Shown in pieces: positions 22,430 through 32,999 of a stretch of 64,000 nucleotides of DNA. The translations under genes were made by a program, and so were the position numbers. Each line of letters opens with the position of its first letter. Position 1 is the first letter of the stretch. Source of the stretch: Gnetum montanum (Eukaryota; Streptophyta; Gnetopsida; Gnetales; Gnetaceae); NCBI GenBank assembly GCA_015680685.1, contig MNCI01034666.1, positions 166,384 to 230,383 on the forward strand, written 5' to 3'. Below the pieces are notes generated by a model. That model worked only from the letters and a program-made list of their open reading frames with translations. It did not search any database and had not been told where the DNA came from.

Positions 22430-24087
22430 CCAAGTTGCCATTGCAGAAGAAGAACAAAGGAAAACAAAGAAGACACATAGACATGCCAAGGAGGAGGAGC
22501 ATAGGTGTATAGTTGTAGCAAAGGAAGAACAAATGTCTCTAGAGGAAGCACTCTTGTAATAAGATATGGGTGATCTTTATGCCTTATTCAATGGATCACT
22601 ACCCATAGAGTCTTTGATCGAAATCCTCAATGATGATGAAGATGAACATGAGAATGAGGGGGAGAGCCCAAGTACACTTATGCTCTACTTGCTATTGCCT
22701 ATAGTTTTATTTTTTATTTTAGAGTTTTTACTTATCCAAAAATTGTTATGCTTATTGTAGTTCCTGAGCCAACAACAAAGGCCCCTATACCTGAGTTTTG
22801 CTTGAAACCATGGGTAGAGATCACAGACAAGATAGAATTCATGCATAGGATGGAAAAATGACATCATTGGTTGGTTGCAATAGGTTGCACCTGAAATTAG
22901 TAAGAATTATGTTTTGCTATGCCTTCATCATTTTTCTATGAAATGTATTCTATGTTATACCTATATTGTATATTAAGTTTATGATTATTATTTTTGTTGT
23001 TTTTAGTATCATCAATCATGTGGAATCTGGCCCAAGACATGGAGTTTGACTCCCTTCCTAGGCTTCCTTCTAACAACACACATGCTCACTTGAAGGTTTA
23101 CAAAACTATCACTAATCTAGTAGTTTCATGTATTAAAGCTTCATGGAAGATTTAGAGGTCTAACAAATCCCTATGGGATCAGCTTATGGCCTTAAAGAAG
23201 AAAACTAAAAGGCAAGCTGAGAGGATCCAGGATCTCAAGGAGTGTAAAGCCTTCATGGATGCCTAGGTGGAGAAATTGGAGGCCTTACAAACCAAAGAGA
23301 TCACATGGGCCTATTACTAGTGCACTATCCATGATAAGATTACTCTCTCTCAAGATTTACATGAGCAAAAAATTCAAATGAACTCGATCTCTCAAAAGGA
23401 ACAAGATTGGAAATATTACAGTGCTTAGGTTCTGGAGTGGGATAAGACACAAAAGGATCACATGCACAAGTATAAGGTCGATCAGGATGCCTATTTGAAA
23501 TGGGTGAAGAAGGAGACAACTGAATGAAAAAGGAGAGAGATGTTCATTCAAGGCATTCAAGCTAAGAGTGCTTTCAATCTCTTTGAAAGAACTCTAATAG
23601 TGGTTAATTCTCCTACTTCATGAATCACCATAGCTACAAATGAGGCCGCTATGGCTACAGTCTCATGGAAGCCACCATCATGGATAGGTGTGAACAACAC
23701 TAACATCTTCATGGGCATCAATTTAGGAGACATTGACTAGGCCAACATGATAGAAGATCAAAATCTCCAACATTTGGAGACTAGCCTTCACCATCTTCCT
23801 CAAGAGTTCATAGAGCCACATTCTCCATAGGTGTGATGCTTTTTTGTTTTACATTTTTTTTAATTTTTAGTTTTTATTATATATATATATATTAGTTTTT
23901 TGTTTTTTGTTTTTTGTTTTGCATAGTTCATGTTATGATTTTGGTTATGATGATTACCAACTGGTTGTGTGTTGCTATCTCATAGGCATTTTATGATGTT
24001 GGTGGCCCCAGTGATGTAGGGGATGATGATGGTGATGCACCATCTCCTCATCCTCCAAATGCCCCTTTGGCACCATCAGATGCATGA
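22430..24087 (+). pseudogene. Antisense multi-exon gene in copy 2 (3' half retained)
   Basis: Exons matching copy 1 exons 5 to 8 are visible: about 22430-22671 (Lys/Glu-rich, then acidic NDDEDEHENEGE), 22761-22899, 23007-23830 and 23986-24087 (stop TGA 24085-24087). Introns have AG acceptors at 22760, 23006 and 23985, and donors GTAAGA at 22900 and GTGTGA at 23831. Shared motifs with copy 1 include W-x-x-x-x-DK-x-x-FM, NKSLWDQL (NESLWKRL in copy 1), EWDKTQKDHMHKYK, and SAFNLFERTLIVVNSP (EAFKKFEEQVTVTASP in copy 1). Exons 1 to 4 are missing, replaced by the rearranged family-2 LTR. Several stops. Confidence 0.7.
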
Positions 24088-24456
24088 TGTGATAGTCTTT
24101 ATTATTTGTTTCATTTTATTCTTAACATTGTGTGGCTTATGTTGGCCAATACTTAAGTTGTAGACATTTTGTCATTTATGATTGACAGTTTTAACATTTT
24201 TTCCATACAATGTGGCCATGCCTATATTATTTTATTTTAAGATGTTTTAAATTTTAAGTTTTGGTTTTGGTTTTGGCTATATACATTGTTAATTACTTTA
24301 TTGTTTTAAGGTTCTAAGGTTACGAGTGTTGGAAATATCTATGCGGAATATGGCTACATTGGCTATGTTGAGAACTATAAGATTATGAATAGGCAAGGGT
24401 TACTTGCCATTTTTTTTTAAGAAAAGAAAAGGCATGGCAAGCTACACATTTATCAC

Positions 24457-24660
24457 CAGTTTAAGGTCATGGTGGTTTGTGATGCCATTCTAGAGTCTTA
24501 GTGGACTGTAATGCTACTTTAAATTCTTAGCAAACTATGATTCTAGTTTAAGACATCAACAGGCCACAATGCCGATTTAAGGCCTCAACAAGTCACTATG
24601 CTAGTTTAAGGCCTTGATACGCCATGAGTTTTCCAGTTTTAGTCCATGGTAGGCCCTCAA
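24457..24660 (+). repeat. Degenerate ~30-bp AGTTTAAGG repeats
   Basis: About six diverged units, each starting near AGTTTAAGGCC and ending in a GCCA/GCC block. Same position relative to the antisense gene as the 70-bp repeats of copy 1 at 5992-6130. Confidence 0.6.
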
Positions 24661-24869
24661 AGCCTTATAGGCTTTTGGTAATATATTTTTTATTTTTATG
24701 ATTTTTTCAGCTTTAAGATTTTTTTATAAGGATTTTTTTTTGTTTTCATCATGTATAAAAGTAACAAAAAAGAAAGATTGTAATGCATAAGTAAAATGCA
24801 AATGAAAGTATAAATCTAGGCTAATTGCATGAAGAGTAAAATAAAGTACACAAAAAAGAATAACAAATT

Positions 24870-25800
24870 AGCAAAGAAAAGCTAAGCTACATGGCTATTA
24901 GTTGTATGATTATAAGGACAAGGGGTGAAAGGGTGAAGGGGTACTTCACTTGTGTAGACTCTTTCTAATTTTTGAAAAGTTAGGGAATGAGTAAGGTCTA
25001 CTTTGTGAAAATTTGTATTTCCCATCACCCTCACTAATGATGTTAAATGGGAGTTCATCCCATGATGCATCTTGCTACCCATAGTTATTGTTATTGGCTT
25101 TTTTCTCTCTCTCAGGTTGTTGGGTTATCTGACTAAGAGTTTCTTCTTGAAACTCCACTTCAAATCCTTGTTCTATGTCCAAGTTGTTAATAGCCAAGGG
25201 CATTACATTATCACCATGAATGATGATCTCACCTTCCTCATAAGGAAGGTGAATCTCTTGGTGGATGGGAGAAGACATAGCTTATAACTAAGCCAACCAA
25301 GGTTTTCCTAGGATAAGGTTAAACCCAAGTGTCTCCTCCACCACCAAGAAATTCACAGTCATGGGGATTTGCTCCCCTACCACAAAATCTAACGAGATGG
25401 ACCCCTTAACAATAACCATCGATCCATTGAAAGACTTGAGAGTGGCTATTGATGTGTGTTGTATTTTCTCTATAAAGCCTAATCATTCAATGATGATGCA
25501 TGTGATAACGTTAGTAGCCACACCATCATCTACATGCACTCGATGCACCTTGAACTATCCTATATATATGGTTATGAATAAAGGAGTCCTAGTAATTTTG
25601 CTATTCTGGGGATTACCTTTAATTTCACTATCATGAAATATTAGGGGTGTTGACTTCCCCTCCTTGGATGTGGGAGGAACCATCACAACATGGATGGATT
25701 TCTCATTAGTAGGGATATCTTCACTAATAGGTATAGAAGTCAACATTTTGAATAACACCTCATGATGTATGGTGGAAGTTATGATTAGGTCATACAAACT
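24870..25800 (-). pseudogene. Retropepsin domain of copy 2
   Basis: Contains MYDLIITSTIHHEVLFKM, RVHVDDGVATNV (active site), a complete middle region, and LILGKPWL, then SSPIHQEIHLPYEEGEI. It shows the PR segment missing from copy 1 at its N. The end (PCPY... about 24890) aligns with the copy 1 segment before the splice donor, but GTAAGT is not preserved here (CTCTTCATG instead). Confidence 0.75.
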
Positions 25801-28600
25801 CAGAGTAATATTCTTTTGCTTAAGAGATTTTCTAACCTAATCTATCACACTGAGGAAGGTTTTCTCATTGGCTATAAGCTTTTCGCCCTAGTTATGTTCC
25901 ACTTCATGCCATCCAAAATGTGAACTTTTGTCTTAGGTTGTGATTGTTGGGGCTTCTCCTCGTTCTTCTAGCCATGAGCTTTGGGATCCTCTTGTGGTTT
26001 GTTATTTGGAGTGGGTTGGATAGAGGAGGTTATGGATATAGCTTATATGGGGGTGGGCTTTGGTGGGCCCACTTCCTTCCATGCCTTCATCTCCTTGTCA
26101 ACCTTATTGTTGGGCTTTTGCTTTTGCTTCTTCATTTACTTACTTGAAGCTTTTTGGTTATGAAGAAGATGCAATAGCATTGGCCACCACAAGAGGTTGT
26201 TGGGTGGTTTTATCAATTGGTGAGGCTATAACTAGTTGAGCTATGATGGGATGGAGCACCCTAATGATAAATGGTTCCCTAGGAGGCACTTGTAACAACA
26301 CCCTTATGATAAAAGGGGATCTTGACCTAGTGGGAGCTAAAGAAGCTCTTTCACCATAAGGGGGTACACGAATTACAAATGGTTCTCTTGAAGATTTCCA
26401 ATTATCATCTACTTTGAATGCCAATATGATATATGTAGTGTTGCTAGTGTTCAATGGCTCTTTGTACACTTGCATTGATTAGTTTTAAGGTCAAATTCGG
26501 TTGGATGCATCTAGAACCAGCTCTCCCCTGTCTATCATCTTTTGCAAGTCATCCTTTAGTGAAAAGCAAAAGTATGTGTCATGACCAAGTAGTTGGTGAT
26601 AGTGGTAAATGTGGTCTATGTTGAAGTATTTAGGTAGTGACAAGTCATCTTTTGTTGTTTTGGTGGTATCTTTGGTTATTTCACAAAGTCTATCATGTTT
26701 CTTTTAAGAAGCTTCAGACATTTGTTTGTATTGGATACACCCACTTTTCAAAAGTTGGTCTAATAGCTTTGATGGTTTTAATGGTAGTGCAGTGTATTTC
26801 AACCTATCTTTCCTTTCAAAATCGTGTTTGGTCATTGTCAATGCAGTGGCCCCAGAGGTTGAAGCTTGGTTATCATGGTTATTAGTAGTGGGGACGTTGG
26901 TTGGTTGGTCCTTGACCCCTCGTTAGTAGTCTTGGCCTCCTTAGTCGTAGTTGCTACGGTCATATTGTTATGTTTGCCCTTCTCTTTGTCTCTCTACATG
27001 TGTTGGTTTTTGCATGCTACATAGGCTAGGTCATGACTGGCCTTTGCAGTATCTTTTATATTCTTGATCTAGGAGAATGCTTGGCTAAGTGACTATGAGT
27101 CAAGGTAATAAAGTTTGGACTTGATAAAGTCATTAACAACCTCCTTAAATATAGCCAAAAGGTGAGTTTTGGCTATTGGCTATGGTATTTTGTTTAGGAG
27201 TCCATTCCACCATGGGATGAATTTCTGTATAGGCTCAAGAGGTCCCTACTTGACCTTCATGTGTTGGTCAAGCATGGTGTCAAGCTTTAAGTTATACTTA
27301 AAGCAAACCAAGTAAGCTATCAAGTCTTCAAGGAAGGATATGGACCCTCTAAGTAATGCATGATACTAATTAAGTGATTTCCTAGTCAAGGACATATGAA
27401 AAATCCTTATGATGGTATGAGGCTAGGGCTATAATAGCAAGCACTCAAATCTGAAGGTTATAAGGTGATCATTAGGGATACCTTCTCCATTGTATTTGCT
27501 AAAATGGGGGATAGGGACACCAAGAGGAAGTGTCAAAGATGGGATCACAAGATTGATAGGATCATCTTGGTAGAAGTCCATGATCTTTACACTTTGGGAC
27601 GTAGAGACTTTAAGCCTCTTTAGCTCATTTGTCAAGTCTTAGATCATTTGGAAGGCTTGATCTAGGCCATGCAATGGTCCTATTAGCTATGAGGTTTGCA
27701 CATATGGTTGTGACATTTGTTGTAAGGCTTGTGGCCTCACTATTGGTTGTATGAAAGAAGGAAGGGGTTGCGTTATGGTTGTGGCTTGTGAGCCAAACAA
27801 AGAAAAGGATGTTTGTGCTGATACTTGAGGCACAAATGGAATAAAGGAGGTGTGTGACCCCTGTGTTGCTTGGGGACTCATAATGGATCCCATGTGAGTA
27901 GTTAGTGAATTTTTGGTGATAAAAACCACCATCGATGATTTTATATATTGAGACTATGTTGTAAATGACATTGATGTGTTATAGTTTATTATTTGTGGCA
28001 TTGGTTGAGTTTGATGTGTGGCTATAACAGGCATGGGGTCCACTGTAGTAGGGTAGGAAGAAGTGAAAGATGGTGGCACCATGCCCATGAAGAAAACAAA
28101 AGCATTGGAGGAAGGTGTTGTGACCTTGGCGGATGTTTATTGAAATAGCTTTCCCAGGATATTTTCAGGCTCATATTCTACCTTAAATTCATCCTCCTCT
28201 TTTTGTTGTTTCTTAGAGCTACGCTTGTCATCTTTCTCATCCACAACAATCATTTGGGCTAGGATGCTAGCATAGATGTCGTTAAGGGGAAGTTGGTCAT
28301 ACGGGAAAAGGATGTACTCCTTCCCATTTCTATGTATGAGCTTAAACTCCTTCTTGGCCTTAGCTTCAATTCATGTAATTATCATGTTTGCCTGTATTTT
28401 AGCACAAATGAAGTTATAACTATCTTCATTTATGGTTGTAAAATTAGGACTCTCCCCTCTATCCCTCAAAGATCACCTACACTCAATGATGGTAGGGTCT
28501 TTGGGGTCATAGACCCTCATGGCCTATTGATCTAACCTACTATCAATGTAGTTGTAAGGCAACTTAGTTGATCATGGGAGAGACATGATTATTTTAGTGA
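25801..28600 (-). pseudogene. gag: gag of copy 2
   Basis: Aligned to copy 1: EDSYNFICAKIQANM near 28400, MDFYQDDPINLVIPS near 27570, FSKYNGEGIPNDHLI, and YHYHQLLGHDTYFC near 26600, where the first zinc-knuckle Cys is lost. PFVIRV-type repeats follow before PR. Multiple stops and frameshifts. The 5' LTR and PBS are missing; sequence of an F-box gene begins about 110 bp upstream. Confidence 0.75.
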
Positions 28601-28927
28601 AAATGGCTAAAGATAGGTTATATAAAAAGCAAAAAATGAAAGTAGGTTCCAACAAGTGGAACTCAAAAGCAATCAAAGGGAGCAAAAACGGTTGAAAACA
28701 AGGTACTTACCAAAAATCGCAAGGGGTACCCAAAATGAAAAACTGCAAAGGTGATAGCAAACTTTACAGACACCAACCTTTCAGCTGTCACACTTCTTGA
28801 TGCCCACGTTGGGTTCCTAGATGTCACATTAGATATTCCATTCCGTACAAATCCCAGCAACAACAGTGCATGCGAACCACCATCGACAATGTACACTTCT
28901 GAAACCAATTGGGCCCCTTGTATGAAC

Positions 28928-29403
28928 TATTGGAAAAAACTAACTGTGAAGCAGTAGACCATAGCAATGAATTAGCAGTTTCTTATTCATGAACTACACT
29001 TTCCATTTCTATCGTCCGATAGTTTTAGAATTTTCCCTAAAGATGACATAAGACTTCTAAATGTGTTATGAAGATCTATCTCAGTTAATTTTAGATGTTT
29101 CCAATTTTGTAACCCCAGATGTGGCTCTTTAATTTTGTCTTGGGATTGGTCATACACAAGAGTTAAGAGTTCTCATATTGCATGAGAGAGAGGCTTCTTC
29201 TTGTTCTCTCCTTATGATGAAGAGAGAGAAGCTTGTTATTCCCACATTGCATGAGAGAGAGGCTTCTTCTTGTTCTCTCCTTGTGATGAAGAGAGAAGCT
29301 TGTTATTTCCATTGTTGATAATAAGATTCTTCTGCAATTGCCTATCGTTCAACTGCTCTTTATTTTCATCTCATTTCATATTTTGCTGCTAGATCTGCTA
29401 ACA
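28928..29403 (+). repeat. Copia 5' LTR
   Basis: Ends CTGCTAACA. Start TATTGG is a decayed TGTTGA. Contains two tandem ~69-bp copies of a block with GCATGAGAGAGAGGCTTCTT (from 29177 and 29246), also doubled in the 3' LTR. Confidence 0.9.
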
Positions 29404-29471
29404 GTGGTATTGGAGCTTCCAAGTTCATAGTCCATGGAAGTGTTGCAGATCGTGCATACAAATTTTACAAA

Positions 29472-30233
29472 ATGGCTTGCAAATATGAAATAGAGAAGTT
29501 CAATGGAAGCAACTTTACATTGTGAAAAATAAAGATATAGGCAATTTTGCATAAAGATAATTGCCTGGGAGCTATTGGAGAAAGGCTGCGAGAGGTCACA
29601 GATGACGGCAAGTGGAATGAAATGGATGGAAATGCTATTGCTAATTTACACTTAGCACTGGCAGATGGGGTTCTTTCAAGTATTGCAAAAAAGAATATGG
29701 CAAAGGAAATATGGGACACTCTAACGAAGCTATATGATGCTAAATCACTCCACAAAAAAATCTTCTTAAAGAGAAAACTTTACACTCTTCGTATGGCAGA
29801 AACCTCATTGGTAACTGACCATATCAACACCTTAAATACTTTATTTGCTCAACTCACATCATTGGGCTATAAAGTAGATGCAGGTGAACATGCAGAAATT
29901 CTACTTCAAAGTCTACTTGATTCATATGATCAACTCATCATCAACTTGACCAACAATGTCTTTATGGATGATCTTGCCTTCGACGAGGTTGTAGCTGCGA
30001 TTCTTGAAGAAGAAAGTCGATGCAAGAACAAGGAAGATGGGTTGGCAAACAAGGTGGATGCCTTAACAATGATGACAGGGAGATCCATGGAACATGATTC
30101 CAATTGGAACCAAATTCATGGTAGATCCAAGTCAAGAAGTAGAAGGAGAAACATCACTTACTACAACTGTGGCAAGAGAGGACACCTAAAGAAGGAGTGT
30201 TGGAACAAGAAGAGTAATGAAAAAAATCCTTAA
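29472..30233 (+). pseudogene. gag: Copia gag
   Basis: MACKYEIEKFNGSNFTL start is followed by an early TGA, then a long open frame with the UBN2-type copia gag fold (MAKEIWDTLTKLYDAKSLHK, FLKRKLYTLRM). The zinc knuckle reads YYNCGKRGHLKKEC, with the first Cys changed to Tyr. Ends at TAA. Confidence 0.85.
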
Positions 30234-31170
30234 GGAAATGTGGTAAGTACCTCATATGATGGTGATGTTCTATACAGTGAGGCAACTATTGCTGAAGGCA
30301 AATAGAAGCTCATTGATGCTTGGATCTTGGATTCAGGAGCAACATGGCACATGACCTCTCGAAGAGAATGGTTTTATCACTACAAACCAATCTCAGAAGG
30401 ATTTGTGTACATGGAAAATGATCATGCTTTGAAAATCACTGGTATTTGTACTGTCAAGATAAACATGTATGATGGCACTATTCGCACCATACAAGAGGTA
30501 CGACATGTGGAGGGCCTGAAGAAAAATATACTGTCTTTAGGACAACTAGATGCTGGTGGGTGCAAAACTCGTATAGAGAATGGGATCCTAAAGATTACCA
30601 AAGGTGCACTTGTGGTAATGAAGGTAGAAAAAGTTGCTGCAAATCTGTACATGCTTATGGGGAACACACATCAAGTGAGAGAGTCTTCTACTACATCAAC
30701 TAGTTTGGAAGAAGAATTGACGATGTTGTGGCATTGAAAGCTTGATCATATATCAGAACAAGGTTTGCAAATTCTCTCTAAACAGAGACTTCTTCCTAGG
30801 CTCAATTCAGTATGTTTACCATTTTGTGAGCATTGTGTTACTAGTAAGCAACATAGATTAAAGTTTAGCACATCAACTGCTAAGAGTAGAGGCATCTTGG
30901 ACTTGCTGCACTTTGATGTTTGGCAAGCACCAATGACTTCCCTAGAAGAAGCAAGATACTTTGTATCTTTCATTGATGATTTCTTTAGGAGATTTTGGGT
31001 GTATCCAATCAAAAGAAAGACAAATGTCTTTTCAGTCTTTAAAGTTTTTAGAGCGCAAGATAGAATTTTGACTAGAGTATATCCTTGTATGGTCTAGCAA
31101 AAGCATAAGAAACATACAATGACAAGGTAGAAAGGATGGCGTGGAGATATGATTGATCCTCAATCAAAAT
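30234..31170 (+). pseudogene. pol: Copia PR and truncated IN
   Basis: PR active site ILDSGATWHMTS (near 30330), then the GAG-pre-integrase block with CEHCVTSKQHRLKF and the first integrase Asp region LLHFDVWQAP, FIDDFFRRFWVYP. The frame is lost near 31055, after which a short unrelated stretch leads to the PPT. The rest of IN, RT and RNase H are deleted. Confidence 0.85.
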
Positions 31171-31185
31171 CTTCAAGTGGGAGAT
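31171..31185 (+). other. Polypurine tract of Copia element
   Basis: CTTCAAGTGGGAGAT immediately before the 3' LTR start TGTTG, the usual copia plus-strand primer site. Confidence 0.8.
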
Positions 31186-31661
31186 TGTTGAAAAAAACTA
31201 ACTGTGAAGCGGTAGATCACAGCAATGAATTAGCAGTTGCTTATTCATGAACTACACTTTTCGTTTCTATCATCCGATAGTTTTAGAATTTTCCCTAAAG
31301 ATGACATAAGACTTCTAAACGTGTTGTGAAGATCTATCTCAGTTAATTTTAGATGTTTCCAATTTTGTAACCCTAGATGTGGCTATTTAAGTCTGTCCTG
31401 GGATCGGTTCTACACAAGAGTTAAGAGTTCTCACATTGCATGAGAGAGAGGCTTCTTCTTGTTCTCTCCTTGTGATGAAGAGAGAGAAGCTTGTTATTTC
31501 CACATTGCATGAGAGAGAGGCTTCTTCTTGTTCTCTGCTTGTGATGAAGAGAGAAGCTTGTTATTTCCATTGCTGATAATAAGATTCTTCTGCAATTGCC
31601 TGTCGTTCAACTGCTCTTTATTTTTATCTCATTTCATATTTTGCTGCCAGGTCTGCTAACA
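31186..31661 (+). repeat. Copia 3' LTR
   Basis: TGTTGAAAAAAAC ... CTGCTAACA, 476 bp, same length as the 5' LTR, followed by the TSD TGAAC. Confidence 0.92.
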
Positions 31662-32371
31662 TGAACTAGGTGCTCAACACTTCCTCCTAGTTCAAGGTAG
31701 CAAGATCCAACCGCACTATTGAGAAAGTACCCCAGATCTTCTCTCTGTGAACATATACTTTGCCATCACGAACCATTCCATTGAACGAACGTTTATGCAA
31801 TGGAATTTGGGGCGTTGCCTCCGAAACGCTGCTATTCAGATCCAGAATCTGCACGTACCGAGAATTTTGCTGAAACACAAGTGTTTTTGACGAATCTGCA
31901 GTTACAACCAATACCAGCGGTTCAATGGTTGGATTTGCAGGGAAATTAAGGATTATTCAAGGCTATAGATTGGCAGGCTACGTAGACATGAAATCCGATT
32001 GAAGTGCCCATTCAGATTCATGATTTTCGGAGTTGTGGCTTTGGAAGTAGGCCATTCCTTTGCCGTTGGCTCCGTTGGCGAGTGCGATCGGGGTGCTAGC
32101 TTTTGTGATCCATGGCGGTCATCCATCTCCATTTCAGCGGATCGAATGCCACGAGAGACTTGGTATCGTCACAGTAGACGAAAAGCCATGGCATATGTCT
32201 GTACAGAGACGCCTTCACCAAGTGACTTGATCTAACGATGCTATTCCAGTTGCCGCACACCAGACTGATTTTGCAGAAATCCTGCAGACGGTAGATGGCC
32301 ATGGCGAAAATTGTTTCCAGTGCATCTCTTTCCAGATTTCCAAAATCTCTCTCCGCCATCTGGCTGAGCAA

Positions 32372-32999
32372 TTGATCTTCACAACCTCAGGAAAAGAGGC
32401 AGACAGGAATTTATACAGTTATTGACTTCTTGCCCATACACTATATCATGTTCCTGACTCAGTCGAATAGATTTAATCATACCATCGATGAATTACAGAA
32501 AATTCATATTAAAACAAGGACGGTGCAGCGAAGTTCGTTTGTAGCCTTTTTTCAACGCGGCATTGCAATTGCCTAGTAGCTAGGTAACGTTGAAGAGTCC
32601 AAATGGGTTTGGTACATGAGAGAGATATTTGAAACTAAACTTCTTTTAAAGAGTTTGAGACCTAAGGGACAAGTTTGGTCCATAAGAAATATATCAAACT
32701 TGTGAATGACAGCGAGATGCAACTCAATGCAACATTGCAAAAGCATAATAGATAAGTAAAGTTGAAGATGCTCAAGGATGTGTTTGGTGGGCAAGAAATA
32801 ACACATTTGAAATTTAAATGGTTTTTAATTATATGCAAAACCGTCTGGACCGTCTGGATTGCGTAGGCAAGAGATATTCTAATTCAAAACTAGTAATGAA
32901 ACTTAAACATGGGATTTCACTGAACTAACTACATTAATGCACATGGCTGGAATTTTATTGTGGGGGGTGCAGGGTGGGAAAGAAAAAAGACTCACATGC
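32372..32999. other. Upstream of F-box pseudogene; no feature seen
   Basis: Would contain the F-box gene promoter. I see no confident promoter motif or coding frame. A family of short CTTTAAGAG/ATTTGAAATTTAAA words is present but not interpretable. Confidence 0.4.

Larger units (their letters stand above)
22294..28690 (-). mobile_element. Ogre/Tat-like retrotransposon, copy 2 (old, truncated at both ends)
   Basis: Minus-strand gag (28600-25801) and PR (25800-24870) align with copy 1 over their full length, and the antisense gene (22430-24087, plus strand) follows as in copy 1. The LTRs, RT and everything downstream are absent. CpG is nearly gone and nonsense codons are dense, so it is much older than copy 1. 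Confidence 0.85.
28928..31661 (+). mobile_element. Ty1/copia deletion derivative with both LTRs and TSD
   Basis: Two 476-bp LTRs, 5-bp target duplication TGAAC (28923-28927 and 31662-31666), PBS TGGTATTGGAGC at 29405 (initiator-Met type) and a PPT AAGTGGGAGATT before the 3' LTR. Internally it keeps gag, PR and the start of IN; RT and RNase H are deleted. It sits in the F-box gene. By eye the LTRs differ at roughly 30 of 476 positions, mostly transitions. Confidence 0.93.
28712..32371 (-). pseudogene. F-box/kelch-like host gene, broken and split by a Copia insertion
   Basis: The minus-strand start at 32371 gives an N-terminal F-box: LERDALETIFAMAIYRLQDF then CKISLVCGNWNSIV. WLFVYCDD and LVAFDPLKWRWM follow, as in F-box/kelch-type proteins. 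A frameshifted middle leads to VYVHREKIWGTFSIVRLDL (near 31720). After removal of the Copia element (28928-31661, TSD TGAAC) the frame continues as FIQGAQLVSEVYIVDGGS to a donor GGTAAGTACC near 28710. Two TAG codons stand where Trp would fit (TLN-stop-EE and ST-stop-F). F-box proteins act as SCF ubiquitin-ligase substrate adaptors; this copy is not functional. The next exon is not visible because copy 2 of the Ogre-like element lies in the would-be intron. Confidence 0.75.

Noticed and set aside
28663-28908. 81-codon minus frame as an independent small gene
   Set aside because: It is the continuation of the F-box/kelch-like gene once the Copia element is removed.
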